Shown here: positions 1 through 10,500 of the stretch, in pieces
Layout of the letters: each line of letters starts with the position of its first letter
Numbering within the stretch: the first letter of the stretch is position 1
NCBI RefSeq assembly: GCF_019649055.1
Contig: NW_026570286.1
Location: 186,001-250,000 of the forward strand
DNA from: Paramacrobiotus metropolitanus
Lineage: Eukaryota > Tardigrada > Eutardigrada > Parachela > Macrobiotidae
DNA length: 64,000 nucleotides
Direction of reading: 5' to 3'
Position numbers and translations under genes: made by a program
The notes under the pieces: model-generated
Told to the model about the DNA's origin: nothing
Seen by the model: only the letters and a program-made list of their open reading frames with translations
The model's database searches: none

Positions 1-1
1 G

Positions 2-608
2 GAACGCGAAAAAGCCGATCAGCTTCTGCGCGAAATGCTTTCCGAGCAATATTGTCGTATTGTCGAAACTGGATTGACCTTTATGTTCTTTTACTAATCC
101 TGTGCCATTACAGAGAAATTGTAAGAAAACTGCGCAACGGAATTCCTGTGGTGCCGCAACACATTAACTTCGTCAGCATGCAGTACTTTAATGACAGGGT
201 CGGGTTTGCCGACTGTGTGAAAACGGTTACGCCACACGATGTTAATTTTCTACACCGAGCATATTCCGCGTTTGATAAAGCCATTTCGAATTTGTCTGTT
301 TATAAACTGGAAACTATCGGAAGCAGCCATATGTACTCGTAAGATGCTGTAGGCAAAAACTTTGCAAGGTACGAGTATAGAAGCAGATTAATAAGACTGA
401 AATTTATTATAATTTGGATTTAAACGGAACATACGTACCTACCAAGTTACTCGTATTTCCATTATATTATCTATACGTATACAATCATATGTAGACGATA
501 AGCGGTTTAGTGGAGCGGATAGGCGACAGTCTCGCACAGCAGGTTTGTATGACCGCTCTTGCAATCCAGAACGCATTTCTCCAACCATCAAACCGTGGGA
601 TGAATTGA
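2..608 (+). pseudogene. Receptor guanylate cyclase, catalytic-domain fragment (partial, degenerate)
   Basis: Three pieces read as a class III guanylate cyclase domain. Bases 2-56 encode EREKADQLLREMLSEQYC, the linker before the catalytic core. About 116-338 carries VVPQHINFVSMQYFNDRVGF, matching the family block P-F-x-V-T-x-x-F-S-D-I-V-G-F, and then VYKLETIGSSHM. About 495-608 gives ISGLVERIGDSLAQQ, matching the V-S-G-L-P block. The first metal-binding Asp (FND) is kept, but the second, normally in ETIGDAY, is Ser here. GT donors at 57 and 339 and AG acceptors near 115 and 494 fit introns, though the joint into the last piece is not in phase. The gene starts left of the window. Family identity is fairly sure; loss of activity is inferred. 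Confidence 0.6.
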
Positions 609-1010
609 TACAACAGATATGTCTAATTGAAATTGCGACATCTGCATAACTGCCTGACGTGGATTAAAAACTGATTTCGCTGGCAACTGATAACTTTTAA
701 TCCTTCGATTCCCTTAAATCTGCCGCTACGCACTTTTCTTCGCGAAGTATCCTCACTAATTAGCTGACTATACTGCACGTATTCTATCGTAAAAAATTAA
801 AAATACTTACAGATTAGCAGTTCTATCAGTTCTATGCGATTAACGACACGAGTGCGACTGTATATACGAGTACAACAAAAGTTTGCTCACTTAAAACTTA
901 GAATAATCAGCAATATAATTATGGCACAATATTAAAGTATCATTATTGTCTACCTTAATTAATGATACCGACGTACCGTATATGATCATATCTTTTTTTT
1001 ACGAAATAGG
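340..1010. other. AT-rich non-coding stretch
   Basis: Apart from the short cyclase-like exon at 495-608, I see no long reading frame or RNA gene. The TACGAGTA/TACTCGTA octamer occurs at about 334, 370, 448 and 866. It is probably intron or intergenic DNA. Confidence 0.4.
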
Positions 1011-1011
1011 T

Positions 1012-1383
1012 TCAATAATTATATCTTATCGATAGTTTTTTAAGGAGGACATGCATTGATTTGTGCCGCAGCTCGCTGAACTGGGCGGCGGCTACACAGT
1101 GCGACACATAGCTACTTTTCCTGCTCATTTTTAACTTTTTAACAGTAGGAGCGCAGGCAGTCCAATCCTTAACGAAGTAGGTAAACATCGCTGCTTCCGT
1201 CCGTTTCACTGTGTGCAGCTGTGAACGGCCGATGCGCAGCACCAGCGCTGACCAAGGAAGTTTGACGTAGCGGCAATAGGCATCGAGCAGTCGCGCAGCT
1301 GCACGCGGCTGGCTGAGCATATGTGCAGAAACGGGCGGAAGACAGCTTTGTTTGCTCTTCCAATTACGACTGGCGGTCATCAT
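1012..1383 (-). CDS. Hypothetical ORF, 123 aa
   Basis: An uninterrupted minus-strand frame of 123 codons starts with MMTASRNWKSKQSC and is rich in basic residues and Cys. No domain, signal peptide or membrane segment is recognised. The local GC content is above that of the flanks, which favours coding DNA slightly, but no splice partner was found. It could be an exon of an unseen gene or a chance frame. Confidence 0.2.
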   Translation of the reverse strand: MMTASRNWKSKQSCLPPVSAHMLSQPRAAARLLDAYCRYVKLPWSALVLRIGRSQLHTVKRTEAAMFTYFVKDWTACAPTVKKLKMSRKSSYVSHCVAAAQFSELRHKSMHVLLKKLSIRYNY

Positions 1384-1451
1384 TTCTAGGCGGTTGATTA
1401 AACAGCGCTGCGATCACGTAGTGTAGTGTTTTGCCTTGGTGATACTATAAG

Positions 1452-1514
1452 CCTTGCGCTACCTTATACGAGTATAAGGTATAAGGTAGCGCAAGGTAGT
1501 ATAAGGTAGCGCAA
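1452..1514. repeat. Hairpin-forming inverted repeat plus direct copy
   Basis: CCTTGCGCTACCTTATA at 1452-1468 is the exact reverse complement of 1480-1496. A third copy of TATAAGGTAGCGCAA follows directly at 1500-1514. The loop contains the TACGAGTA octamer. Its function is unknown. Confidence 0.8.
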
Positions 1515-1905
1515 CTGAATGGGACAGCAGAAAACAAGGGACGGAAGCATGGCTGACATGGTCATCATCGTTAATGGACCGATGGTCAATTCTACAAAAT
1601 GGTGCACAAGTGACCCGCTGCGGAGAAATACAGGAGTATCGCGCAGAGGGTCAGTAAAGTTCTGCCAAAAAGCTTATTACTTACGTCTATACAAATCAAC
1701 AAATTCTAATATTTAGAAAAGGGGGCAGAATTCCTCCTAGACGTTATATTCATCGCTTAGCACAAATTGATTTCTAAAGGTTATGAGCGCTCATAAACCG
1801 GAAAATTCAGATAGTGCATATTATAAGAATCACTTCTTTGCTGGTGACCATAAAAGACCGGATTTATAACCCGGATTGTCTTAACGCAGCGGTAGTTGAG
1901 GTATC

Positions 1906-3893
1906 ATGGGCGATTCGCTAACCCGGAGCCATTGCTGGATCCGGGTTGCGCAACTTTGGATCCGTGTCCATTGTTCATCGCCGGGCAATTCACTAACCCG
2001 TAGGGGCGATTCACGAACCTTTTAATTTTGGTCGTTTCTATGCGCCCGGAAAAATTCCGGGCGCATAGTTAATTTGCTATGCGCCCGGAAAATTTCCTGG
2101 CGCGTAGTTATTTTGCTATGCGCCCGGAAATTCGTCCGCGTAATTTTGTTTGCCCTAATTGCCATCGCTTTTCGCTTGCGAAAGTTCACAAATTTTATTA
2201 GTTAAATAACCGCACATTCGTAGCAGTATATTGGCACTTTTGCAATTCTCAATACAGTTGATTTCGTATTGAGCTGAACACATTTCGTGGTTTAATTAAG
2301 GCTTCATGGATTTGAAAACAATTTATTATTAGTTGTAACATTTAGGCTATGATCGGGATTCCATCCTTCTCATCCAATCGCATTATCTGAGGTATGTTTC
2401 GTCGTTTGCGAATTTTCTCTCTTTCGCTGGTGGTCACCACAACCGCTTGTCGGCGCTCTGTTTTCTCGTGGCTATTCGGGCCCCGTTTCCTGGGTGGCTT
2501 CGTTAATTTTTCGGTTTGAATAATTTCGTTTAACCAGCCTCTGAACTGAACTTCGTCGGCATAGTTTGCGGTTTCGACGGGTGTTTTTGACATTACATGA
2601 TCAACTGTAAATGCCGCCGAGTATGCACCACAGTTGTTCGAACCCGGTGCTTGCCGGGGAAAAGATGGAAGATCATTCGCATTTCTTCCCCTTGGCTGCA
2701 TAAGCATCAAGCTTGCAGCGTTGTCCAATCTGTAGGCTCCCATCCAAGAGAATCTATATAAGATCGTAACCTTCGGTTCCGGTACCCAACACGTCTTTAG
2801 GGTGGCAAAGTGGTGTCCTGGATCATAAAGTGGTTGAATTAGTGTCGCCCCATTCATTAAGTCCGCTCGTACTTGCTGCACAACTTGATATTGCCGGTGG
2901 CACTTCATTACCCATCCAAGTGCAAGGAGGCCAGTTAATTTGTTATTTTTGAGCAAACTACGACAGAGGTAGCAGATGACATCGAGAACGCGGACATCCA
3001 AGAGGTAGCCAGTTTTGCTGAGGTCAAGTATATCCACCCGACAAATTGCCCATTTCTCACCTACTCGTTTGACTGTTTGCAGCTGATGTTCTCCCTGCAG
3101 CATCACCTTTTCTGGTTGGTTAGATGAGGGCTGTGATAGCGGAAAATCACCGATTGTTCTCCTTCTTTTAGACATATGCTTGACTGGAGGCTCGGTTGGT
3201 GTTTTGGCCGCTTGCGACCCTTGCGTCTGATAAAGCCCGAGGCCGGTGCCAGGTGGTCTTTCTTTTTCTCGGACACTGGACCAACTTAACTACGTGCCAG
3301 GAAATTTTCCGGGCGCATAGCAAATTAACTATGCGCCCGGAATTTTTCCGGGCGCATAGCACTTTCGTTTAATTTTACCACAGATTAGTTCTGGTACATG
3401 TATAAGTAAGTAATTTTAAGTAATAAATTATACACGATACCCTTTTCGTTGGTGGATGAAAAATGGTTTAGCTCGTCACTATTACGACAAAGCGTTATCA
3501 GCCGGCAATAACTTATCGAGGATACTATCATACACGCCATATGCATGCTAAGCTTAAATTTCCTGACGAACGGGCCCTGTTTTCCCTGCAAGGTATCAGG
3601 TTGACCGGGAAAAGGGAATTTGTTTCCAGTTGACCAACACTTTAGCTCTGAATCAGTTCGGATCATAACTTTGGCAGCGCTAACTAAGTCATAAAAATCG
3701 ACATCAACGTATTGGTTGATTACTGCAGTAAGTAAAACAAATATACAAAATAATGTTGTACGGGAAAGGTTCGTGAATCGCCCATGTTCCACCGGTTAGT
3801 GAATCGACCGGTGACTTGCGTAAACTGAATAGCGAAAAATACAATGCGCCATTCTCGTTTTAAACCCATTGCGCACTATTGTTCGTGAATCGC
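1906..3893. mobile_element. DNA element with Ulp1-like protease ORF and inverted subterminal repeats
   Basis: Three copies of a motif close to GGCGATTCACGAACC sit at the left side (about 1909-1925, 1985-2000, 2005-2020). Three inverted copies sit at the right side (about 3768-3783, 3794-3809, 3880-3893). Inside these, arrays of TATGCGCCCGGAAAAATTCC type palindromes lie at about 2037-2142 and, inverted, at about 3291-3360. Between the arrays is one protease ORF. This 3:3 mirror layout marks a DNA transposon-like unit of about 2 kb. No transposase is present and no clear target-site duplication was found, so the exact ends are uncertain. A decayed piece of the GCGCCC palindrome recurs at about 9742-9800. 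Confidence 0.65.
2342..3175 (-). CDS. Ulp1/C48-like cysteine protease ORF in a DNA element
   Basis: A single 277-codon frame begins MSKRRRTIGDF. The second half resembles the Ulp1/SENP (C48) fold: a His pair in PGHHFATL (residues 121-122), then RQAPGSNNCGAYSAAF, with the oxyanion-type Gln175 and nucleophile Cys182 in the usual Q-x(4-6)-N-x-C-G setting. The Asp normally in the Y-D-S motif is not obvious (the aligned stretch reads ILYRFSW), so activity is uncertain. The basic tail (about residues 216-260) resembles DNA- or nucleus-directed regions. Ulp1-like domains are known passengers in several eukaryotic DNA transposon groups. Lying between mirrored repeat arrays, this one is probably element-encoded rather than a host gene. 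It is intact, with no intron needed. Confidence 0.6.
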   Translation of the reverse strand: MSKRRRTIGDFPLSQPSSNQPEKVMLQGEHQLQTVKRVGEKWAICRVDILDLSKTGYLLDVRVLDVICYLCRSLLKNNKLTGLLALGWVMKCHRQYQVVQQVRADLMNGATLIQPLYDPGHHFATLKTCWVPEPKVTILYRFSWMGAYRLDNAASLMLMQPRGRNANDLPSFPRQAPGSNNCGAYSAAFTVDHVMSKTPVETANYADEVQFRGWLNEIIQTEKLTKPPRKRGPNSHEKTERRQAVVVTTSEREKIRKRRNIPQIMRLDEKDGIPIIA

Positions 3894-4204
3894 CTCTGAT
3901 CGCGTTCTATCTGTTGAAATGCGCATCCTCTTTCGACACACGTCACGAAAGGTCGCTTTTTTTAATTGAACAAATTTTTTTCTTGAACGATAGTACCATA
4001 TTCTGATAGAGAAGACTTACAGTAATTCTTTACAATAAGCTGCAAGCCCCAAAATGAATAACCGCTGGAAACCTCGCCTTAAAACTACATGCACTGATGT
4101 TTCCTATGAACTAATTTTTTAGGAAATTCAGCACCCTTCAAGTATCCTTTTTGAGAAAGTACAGTACAAGTACAGATTTTTGGACATCAAAATCAGCCTG
4201 CCGT

Positions 4205-4705
4205 CGCAACACTGCGGATAAGAAGGATTATATAGTTTTAAACCATCACTGATTACAAGATGCCGGTTACTCCGGAACTGTATCAGAAGTTGGGTATCCC
4301 TCACATATTCGACCGATGGCGTCAGAGCAATGCGGTGTGGCTGTACAAGATCTGGAACAAGAGTCAATTTTCGCTTCCCGCCTACCTCCTGGACATGATC
4401 AAAGTGAAAGACAACACCATGCACTACAATTTACGAAAACCGGCAAGAGTCGACGCTGCACGGGCAAGGAGAGTTATATTGGAGAGGCGACTATGGAATT
4501 TCGATTAAAGCGTCTGCTTGATAAAATTACTGCTGTTAACCCTAAAATTCTTGATGCAAGTTCTGTACCTGCCTTTAAATTCCTACTCAAATCTGTCGAT
4601 CGGTCTTAAATACTTACATTAGCGCTCAAATGTTTTTTGTTCGACCAGACTTGAGTCCCTTTGGGGTTGTCTGCTCTTGTGCCGTAATAATAATAATAAT
4701 ATATA
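4205..4705 (+). mobile_element. 5'-truncated LINE tail (CR1/jockey-like ORF2 C-terminus and 3' end)
   Basis: The plus strand from about 4260 reads MPVTPELYQKLGIPHIF and later RARRVILERRLWN, then in a second frame to about 4609 ILDASSVPAFKFLLKS. This is the usual end of CR1/L2/jockey-type ORF2 proteins (R-x-x-W-N ... S-x-x-x-F-K-x-x-L). The frame changes near 4500, so the copy is dead. A short 3' UTR follows and ends in (TAA)n at about 4686-4703, a tail type common in these LINEs. The reverse transcriptase and endonuclease parts are absent (5' truncation). Confidence 0.6.
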
Positions 4706-7500
4706 TCTGCCGTATAATTTATAGCAGTTTTCGTTGAAGTTTTAACACGAAAGTGCCATGCAAATTCAGTACGGTACTAGTTTGTAATAATACAGTAATT
4801 CCGTCTCTAAAATAATGCCGTGAAGTGGAAACCATGTATCCACGCATACGAGTATGCTCAGTGCTGTGTGCGTTGCAGTTTTTAGCTTTAGATCTTTCAT
4901 TTATTTCTATGTTTACTTCTCCCAAATCCACCAAAAGCAAATAGACAGAACCAGGAATAGTGTATTGGCAATATTGCAAGCCATCGCCCTACTTGTGTTT
5001 CTTGTGTGTCATGTATTTGTGTGTCGACTTTCTTGTGTTTCATGTATTGTGCAAAGACTGTGCAATTGCCATTCGCCATCGGCATTTGGAGTGGGCGGAG
5101 TTGTCCAATCAGCTTTTGCTACTTCATTCTTTTTTAGGCCCCTTTGTGATGTGCAGGTCGGCTTGACCTTTTTGCGGCGCCAAAATGTTGCCTTGTTGTC
5201 GGTTACGTAGCACTTTGTTTGATTGTTTTCGTGAAATTGTGAACTACATGTATTGACGATTTGTACCAACCACAGGACAATAAAGGCTGAGACAGACTTA
5301 TGTACGTAAAACAAGAAAGCATCTTGAGCAGGGCGATGGGCAAGCATAACCGTAGTGCATATGCATATGAAAGAGACTTTACAGTGCATATGAAGCCACC
5401 TTCTTTCTGAAACCATGAAAGTCAGTCTGGCGCCGAGCATTGTTTGTACTACAATAATGCCTGACATTAACCGTGTTGCGGCGATCTTTAAAAGTTACAT
5501 ATCACAGAACGACCGTTACATCGCAACCGCTGCCGCGTGATATGAAAAAGCATCTCTGGCCTTCTTTTTACCAGATCCTTGCGAAACGAAATCACATATA
5601 ATCAGCACCATCACATACAGAAAAGGTAGTAAAAGAAAGGAAAATAGACTGTCCCATTCATGTGGCAACTTAGATCATATGCATTTTGACCAGTCTGACC
5701 AACTCTGCCCTCTCCTGTGTCTTTTGATAGGAAGTAGAGAGGTGACCAGGTGATCAGGACCTATCGGTTCAAAAAGGCGAATTGGGCAGGGATGCAGAGC
5801 TAAACAGCGAACGGTTATCACACAAGAACGGGTCTGAGTCAGACCGCTTGCCATTTTTATAGCACTTGCGATGATAAGCATCGGTGATATGTGACGGTTT
5901 GAGAGTCATCGCAACACAGCCACCTTCTTTCTGAAACCATGAAAGTCAGTCTGGCGCCGAGCGTTGTTTGTACTACAATAATGCCTGACATTGCCTGTAA
6001 TATGAATCGGGGGCAGGCGTCGAACTGAAGCTGGCAGAACATAATAATGTAGTTCTGGCATTCTTGTGAACTAAGGGAAGCTGAATAAAGGATAGGCAGA
6101 GATATATATAACTCGCTTGTTAAGCTTGACTGCGGGTTAAGCCGTAGTCTAGCTGAACCGGCCTGCTCTGTATTACATAGCAGGTCTTCTCACTGTATAG
6201 GGAAGCTTCGCCTGATGCGCTGTAAGAGCACAAGCCCCACCTCAGGACTAGGACTAGAGAGAGGAGGGCTAATGCATGCTTCACGTATTCCAGTTGGCTC
6301 ACATTCCATTTACATTTAGCAGTTTTTAACTACGACAACAACGCACCACATTCGCAATCGGTAAAATAATTTAACAGTTTTTCTATAATATAGCATAATT
6401 AAATATTTAATAAATCAAAAACATTAGAACTGCGCCGCGTTATAAACATCCATTAAGTACAGTACAGTATATGCACAGCAACCGTTAAACTTATATTCCA
6501 TTTTTTGGACAGGAATACTTTAAGATATTGACTACTCCTGGCGGCCGCTTCATAATAATACTTTAAACAACTAACAAATCTTTCAGTGCAAATTTTACGG
6601 CGGTCGTTTACTATAATACTATCTTTATACGTGAAATACAATTTAAGAATTTTATTGATTACAGAATACACATCACAAAAAACAATCAACATCCAAAATC
6701 ATAAACAAAAAAGCTTCCATAACCACAAAACAAAATCACAGGTTAACATCAACAGTCATTAACAACAAAAATCAAACAAGGGATTTTACAAAAGTGGAAA
6801 TCTGGGATACATTCAGGATAATAACACTATAATAGCGGAGTTTCTGCGTCCATGGCCACAGACTCACAGTCGTCAAACAAACAATGAATCACAATGGCTT
6901 GATTCAAATTTATGGGTGGAAGTCATTTCAGGAAAGTACGTGCTTAATACTATTAAGTTAAAAAGATTATTGAAATATATATCATTACAAATAAACCTGT
7001 ACAATACTCGTACAGATAGCAACTTGCAATCACTACTGAAATCGTAGTATTATGCCGTATACAGCATATGAATTGTGACAATGTCATTCCACAACCACTG
7101 CACTTCATTGGAAATGTGCTTGGTTGGTATTTCCAAAACGATATTGGAACTGCTTTTACCCTTTGTCATTGGCCAACCAACGACTAATGAAAATTGCCCA
7201 TTTCAAGGGATCCCTTGGTTTATGACTCAAGGGGTCCCAAGACAATAGAACGGTTTGTTTGCACAGTCATCGCATCGGCGAAGGCTTTAACATATGCGCC
7301 GCTGGACCTCTCTCTCTATCTGTACCTCTCTGTCTGTCTGTTCAGCTAGACTACGGTTAAGCTGAATATTTATGAAAGACGGGTAACATTATGTTATGCA
7401 TGCCACGTTTTAATTAGTAGTTTAGGACCGTGCAATCGCTACTAATGCTGCGTTCTTCATAAGTTCAAAATTTTTTCGAGATATCTAGAGAACGTTCAAG
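4706..7500. other. Gene-poor region with a 74-bp direct repeat
   Basis: No convincing coding exon is seen in either strand. The region holds one dispersed direct repeat pair (5395-5468 and 5919-5992) and AT-rich sequence that may include the promoter and 5' UTR of the F-box gene starting at 7510. Confidence 0.4.
5395..5992. repeat. Pair of about 74-bp direct repeats
   Basis: The block starting GCCACCTTCTTTCTGAAACC at 5395-5468 recurs at 5919-5992 with about one mismatch. The 450 bp between the copies are not themselves repeated. It may be a remnant of a repeat end or of a local duplication. Confidence 0.8.
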
Positions 7501-7509
7501 TTATTTTTC

Positions 7510-10500
7510 ATGATGGCCCAAAGCCGGTACTTTAGGCGAGGACAATACTCCGGCAAGCATTTTAACTTGGCAAACACAGTACTGGTGAAGCTGGAAGAAG
7601 GCGTATTCTGCTTAGGATATCTTCAGGATGTCCAAGGGGATGATGTTTATATTGATTTTGATTGTGCCGTGATTTGCCCTTCGTGGGTGCAAACCCGGTT
7701 CGTGTGGTTCCATAATCTTATTGAGGACAGCAGTGGTCCTGATGTCCAAGTTGCTCTGCGGAGCGAGAACGAGCAATGGAAAGGTGCGTATGTATTCCAA
7801 CCAGCAAGAAAAGTCGGAAAGTGTGGATGGGACAACTTGTATATGTGTTACATTACAACGGAAAGACAGGCTTGTACGGAACAGAAGCCTACATTCCAAC
7901 TGGTGCATCGCTGGCAGATTGTGAAAGAATTGCCGGACGAAAATTGTTCATCAATATGCGACCAACGAAATCAGATCCATTTCGGAAAGCATACCATTCT
8001 TTTAACGGACTCACTTACTCTGCCGGCAATCAATGAATCAAACGTCGCAAATTTCTTGGACAGCGCATTCGGGAAATATCAGAAGAGGATCAGCACTCCA
8101 TTTCCGGACATCCGCGATCGATTGTATGTGGGACTTAGTGCCAAAAAGATTACCATCACTATTTTAGATATTTCGACATTCCGGGAAGGTCAGCGCGGTA
8201 AAGCATGGTGGGAGGATGGAATTCACGAAAAACTGCTAGCTGCCGAAAATTGTTTGCTGAAAAGTGAGGGCTCGTATTATTCATATCGTTCCAACCGTTG
8301 GGAGATGCAGCTGTGTTGCGCCAAAGCAACAAAAAACGGTAAGCACTTGCAACTGCCATTTGTCAAGACTCCATTTGATGCACTGTGAATTATGACTGAA
8401 GAGTGGCTATTCTGTCCCATTATTACTGTATTTGCGATAAAATAGTCTTGTACAGTTCTGGCTGAATTTTTAGCCCCGTTCTGGTATACAGTTAACCAAG
8501 CTACATAGGATTCTCTGGTAGTTTTTTGCCGTCACACCTCATTAACATTTTTGGAAAGACAAACGGAGTACAATGGACGAAACTGTCTTAAAGGAAGTGT
8601 GCCGGTACTTGGTACTAATTTCATATACATATGCTAAAACTTTCGCTTTTGCGCAAACCAAATTAAAACACTTTTTTGAAATGTTTATGACGTTCTACAA
8701 CCTGTTAATAGCTAAATGATTTATAAATACTTAGTCATACATTATGGCTGCGTGCACGGGTAAGCACGCGTGTCGGCTGCGTGCACGGGTGACCTTTTTT
8801 GGGCCCGCACGAGGGTTGGCTGCGTGCACGGAGTTTGGGAACGGGTATTGGCTGAAGACACGGGAAATTTATTTTATTTAAATTTTTATTTATTATTAAT
8901 TTAATTTTTTACGCGGCAGCCCGGTAAAGAGTGGTTCTCCGTATTGATGCTGACCAGAAAATCGAAGTGGTAAAACTGAGATATCAAAAGCAACGGGAAC
9001 GGTTAGCGGGCTTCATGGCTACCGCATTCGTTTTCGGTATGGATCCTGGAACGCCACTTTTGAGCCGAATCCGATGCGAACACACTTGTCAGCCGTTTTT
9101 CGGCAGCATGTAACTGTCACCATTCCCACCTGTATCATGCCGCGTCGAAAAAACGCAAATCCGCGTTTTTTCGACGCGGATTTGCGTTTAACCATAGTAT
9201 TCTTAACCTTACAATTAGAGTATATAGCACATGAAAAAATATGATAGAAAAACTACCGTAGAAAAACGTGCTTTGATTGAATAAAACGTGAAAAACTATT
9301 AAACGTTGTCACGATCAAAATTCGAAAAACGTAAAAAAAATCAAATCAGCCAACACATAAAGCTAAAAAACTCAAATTTAAAATGCCGTGCACAGAGACA
9401 ACGCCCGTGTCCGAACACCGTGCACGCAGCCAACACCCGTGTTTTCCCGTGCACGCAGCATTGACCATAAGTACAGCCCTGCTACGCCAAGTTGGGACAG
9501 TAACAGAAATTTCTCCTCTACGACCGTTAATGTATAAAATTTTTATGTAATTTTTTTATGATTGATTTTGATTTTAATGTAGGGAATACTTTGGTAGTGG
9601 TAAGTATCACCTGTGGCTGCACTTTGCTGTAAATAAACTTATGGTTTATCACCAACCGCTCAGCGATGACGATCGAAAGTTGAAAGTGCTCACAAGTCAC
9701 TGCTCGCGAGCTACGCAGAATGTATAGATAAAGGTCACTTCTATGCGCCCCAAAATTTTAGGGTCCATAGTTAATTTGCTGTGCTCCCTAAATTTCCGGT
9801 CTGAATAAAGGTCAGTAATTTGTAGTGTTATAGGTAGTACGAGTATGTTAAAACATAGTAGCAACGCATCCGTAATGTTGTTGTAAAGGTGACGCATGTT
9901 TCTTTAAATCTGCGCTGCTTTGCTTGCCCAAGCGCGGTATTTGGTACTCGTGTCGAAGGCAGAGAGCAGCAGAGTGCAGGGTTGTGCAGCCATTTACAGC
10001 GCTACGTACACTGGCGGTAGAATTACTATCAGGACTAAAGCATCAGGACCACCATTCCGACCGCCCGGGGTGCTGTTCAGCAACCCCATTTTCTGCCAGC
10101 TTTAAACAACCAAAACCACATGGCGCACGTTTGGCGTCCGAACCCACAGTAACTTATTCCGTTTACGTAACGAAAATAACCTGTCGAAAGTGCGCCCGCC
10201 CGTGTATTCACAACCCTTCATGGGCAATGGTGTTGGCAAGCGACACACGTTTTTGAGGGACTGTGCTGAGTGTGGTCATCTATGATTCAACTTTTAGATT
10301 CTGTATTAGACATTTTTGAGTAAAGGGTCGTTAGTCGTATCTTGTTGATTTATCTCGGTTTTAATTATTCATCCACTAATTAGTAAATTAGAAAAACCTA
10401 CGAGAGGTCAGAAAGTTCAAAATTAGCGATTTTTGCGCATCTATTGTTCTTAATTACCTTAAGACACAAGTTTAAATTGTGATTTTATTGATGCTTTAAA

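Noticed and set aside
3385-3792. 135-codon minus-strand frame at the right end of the protease element
   Set aside because: It starts inside the terminal repeat and lacks any known motif; possible but not supportable as a gene.
5009-5467. 152-codon minus-strand frame
   Set aside because: It overlaps the 74-bp direct repeat, has no recognisable domain, and its composition matches non-coding flanks.
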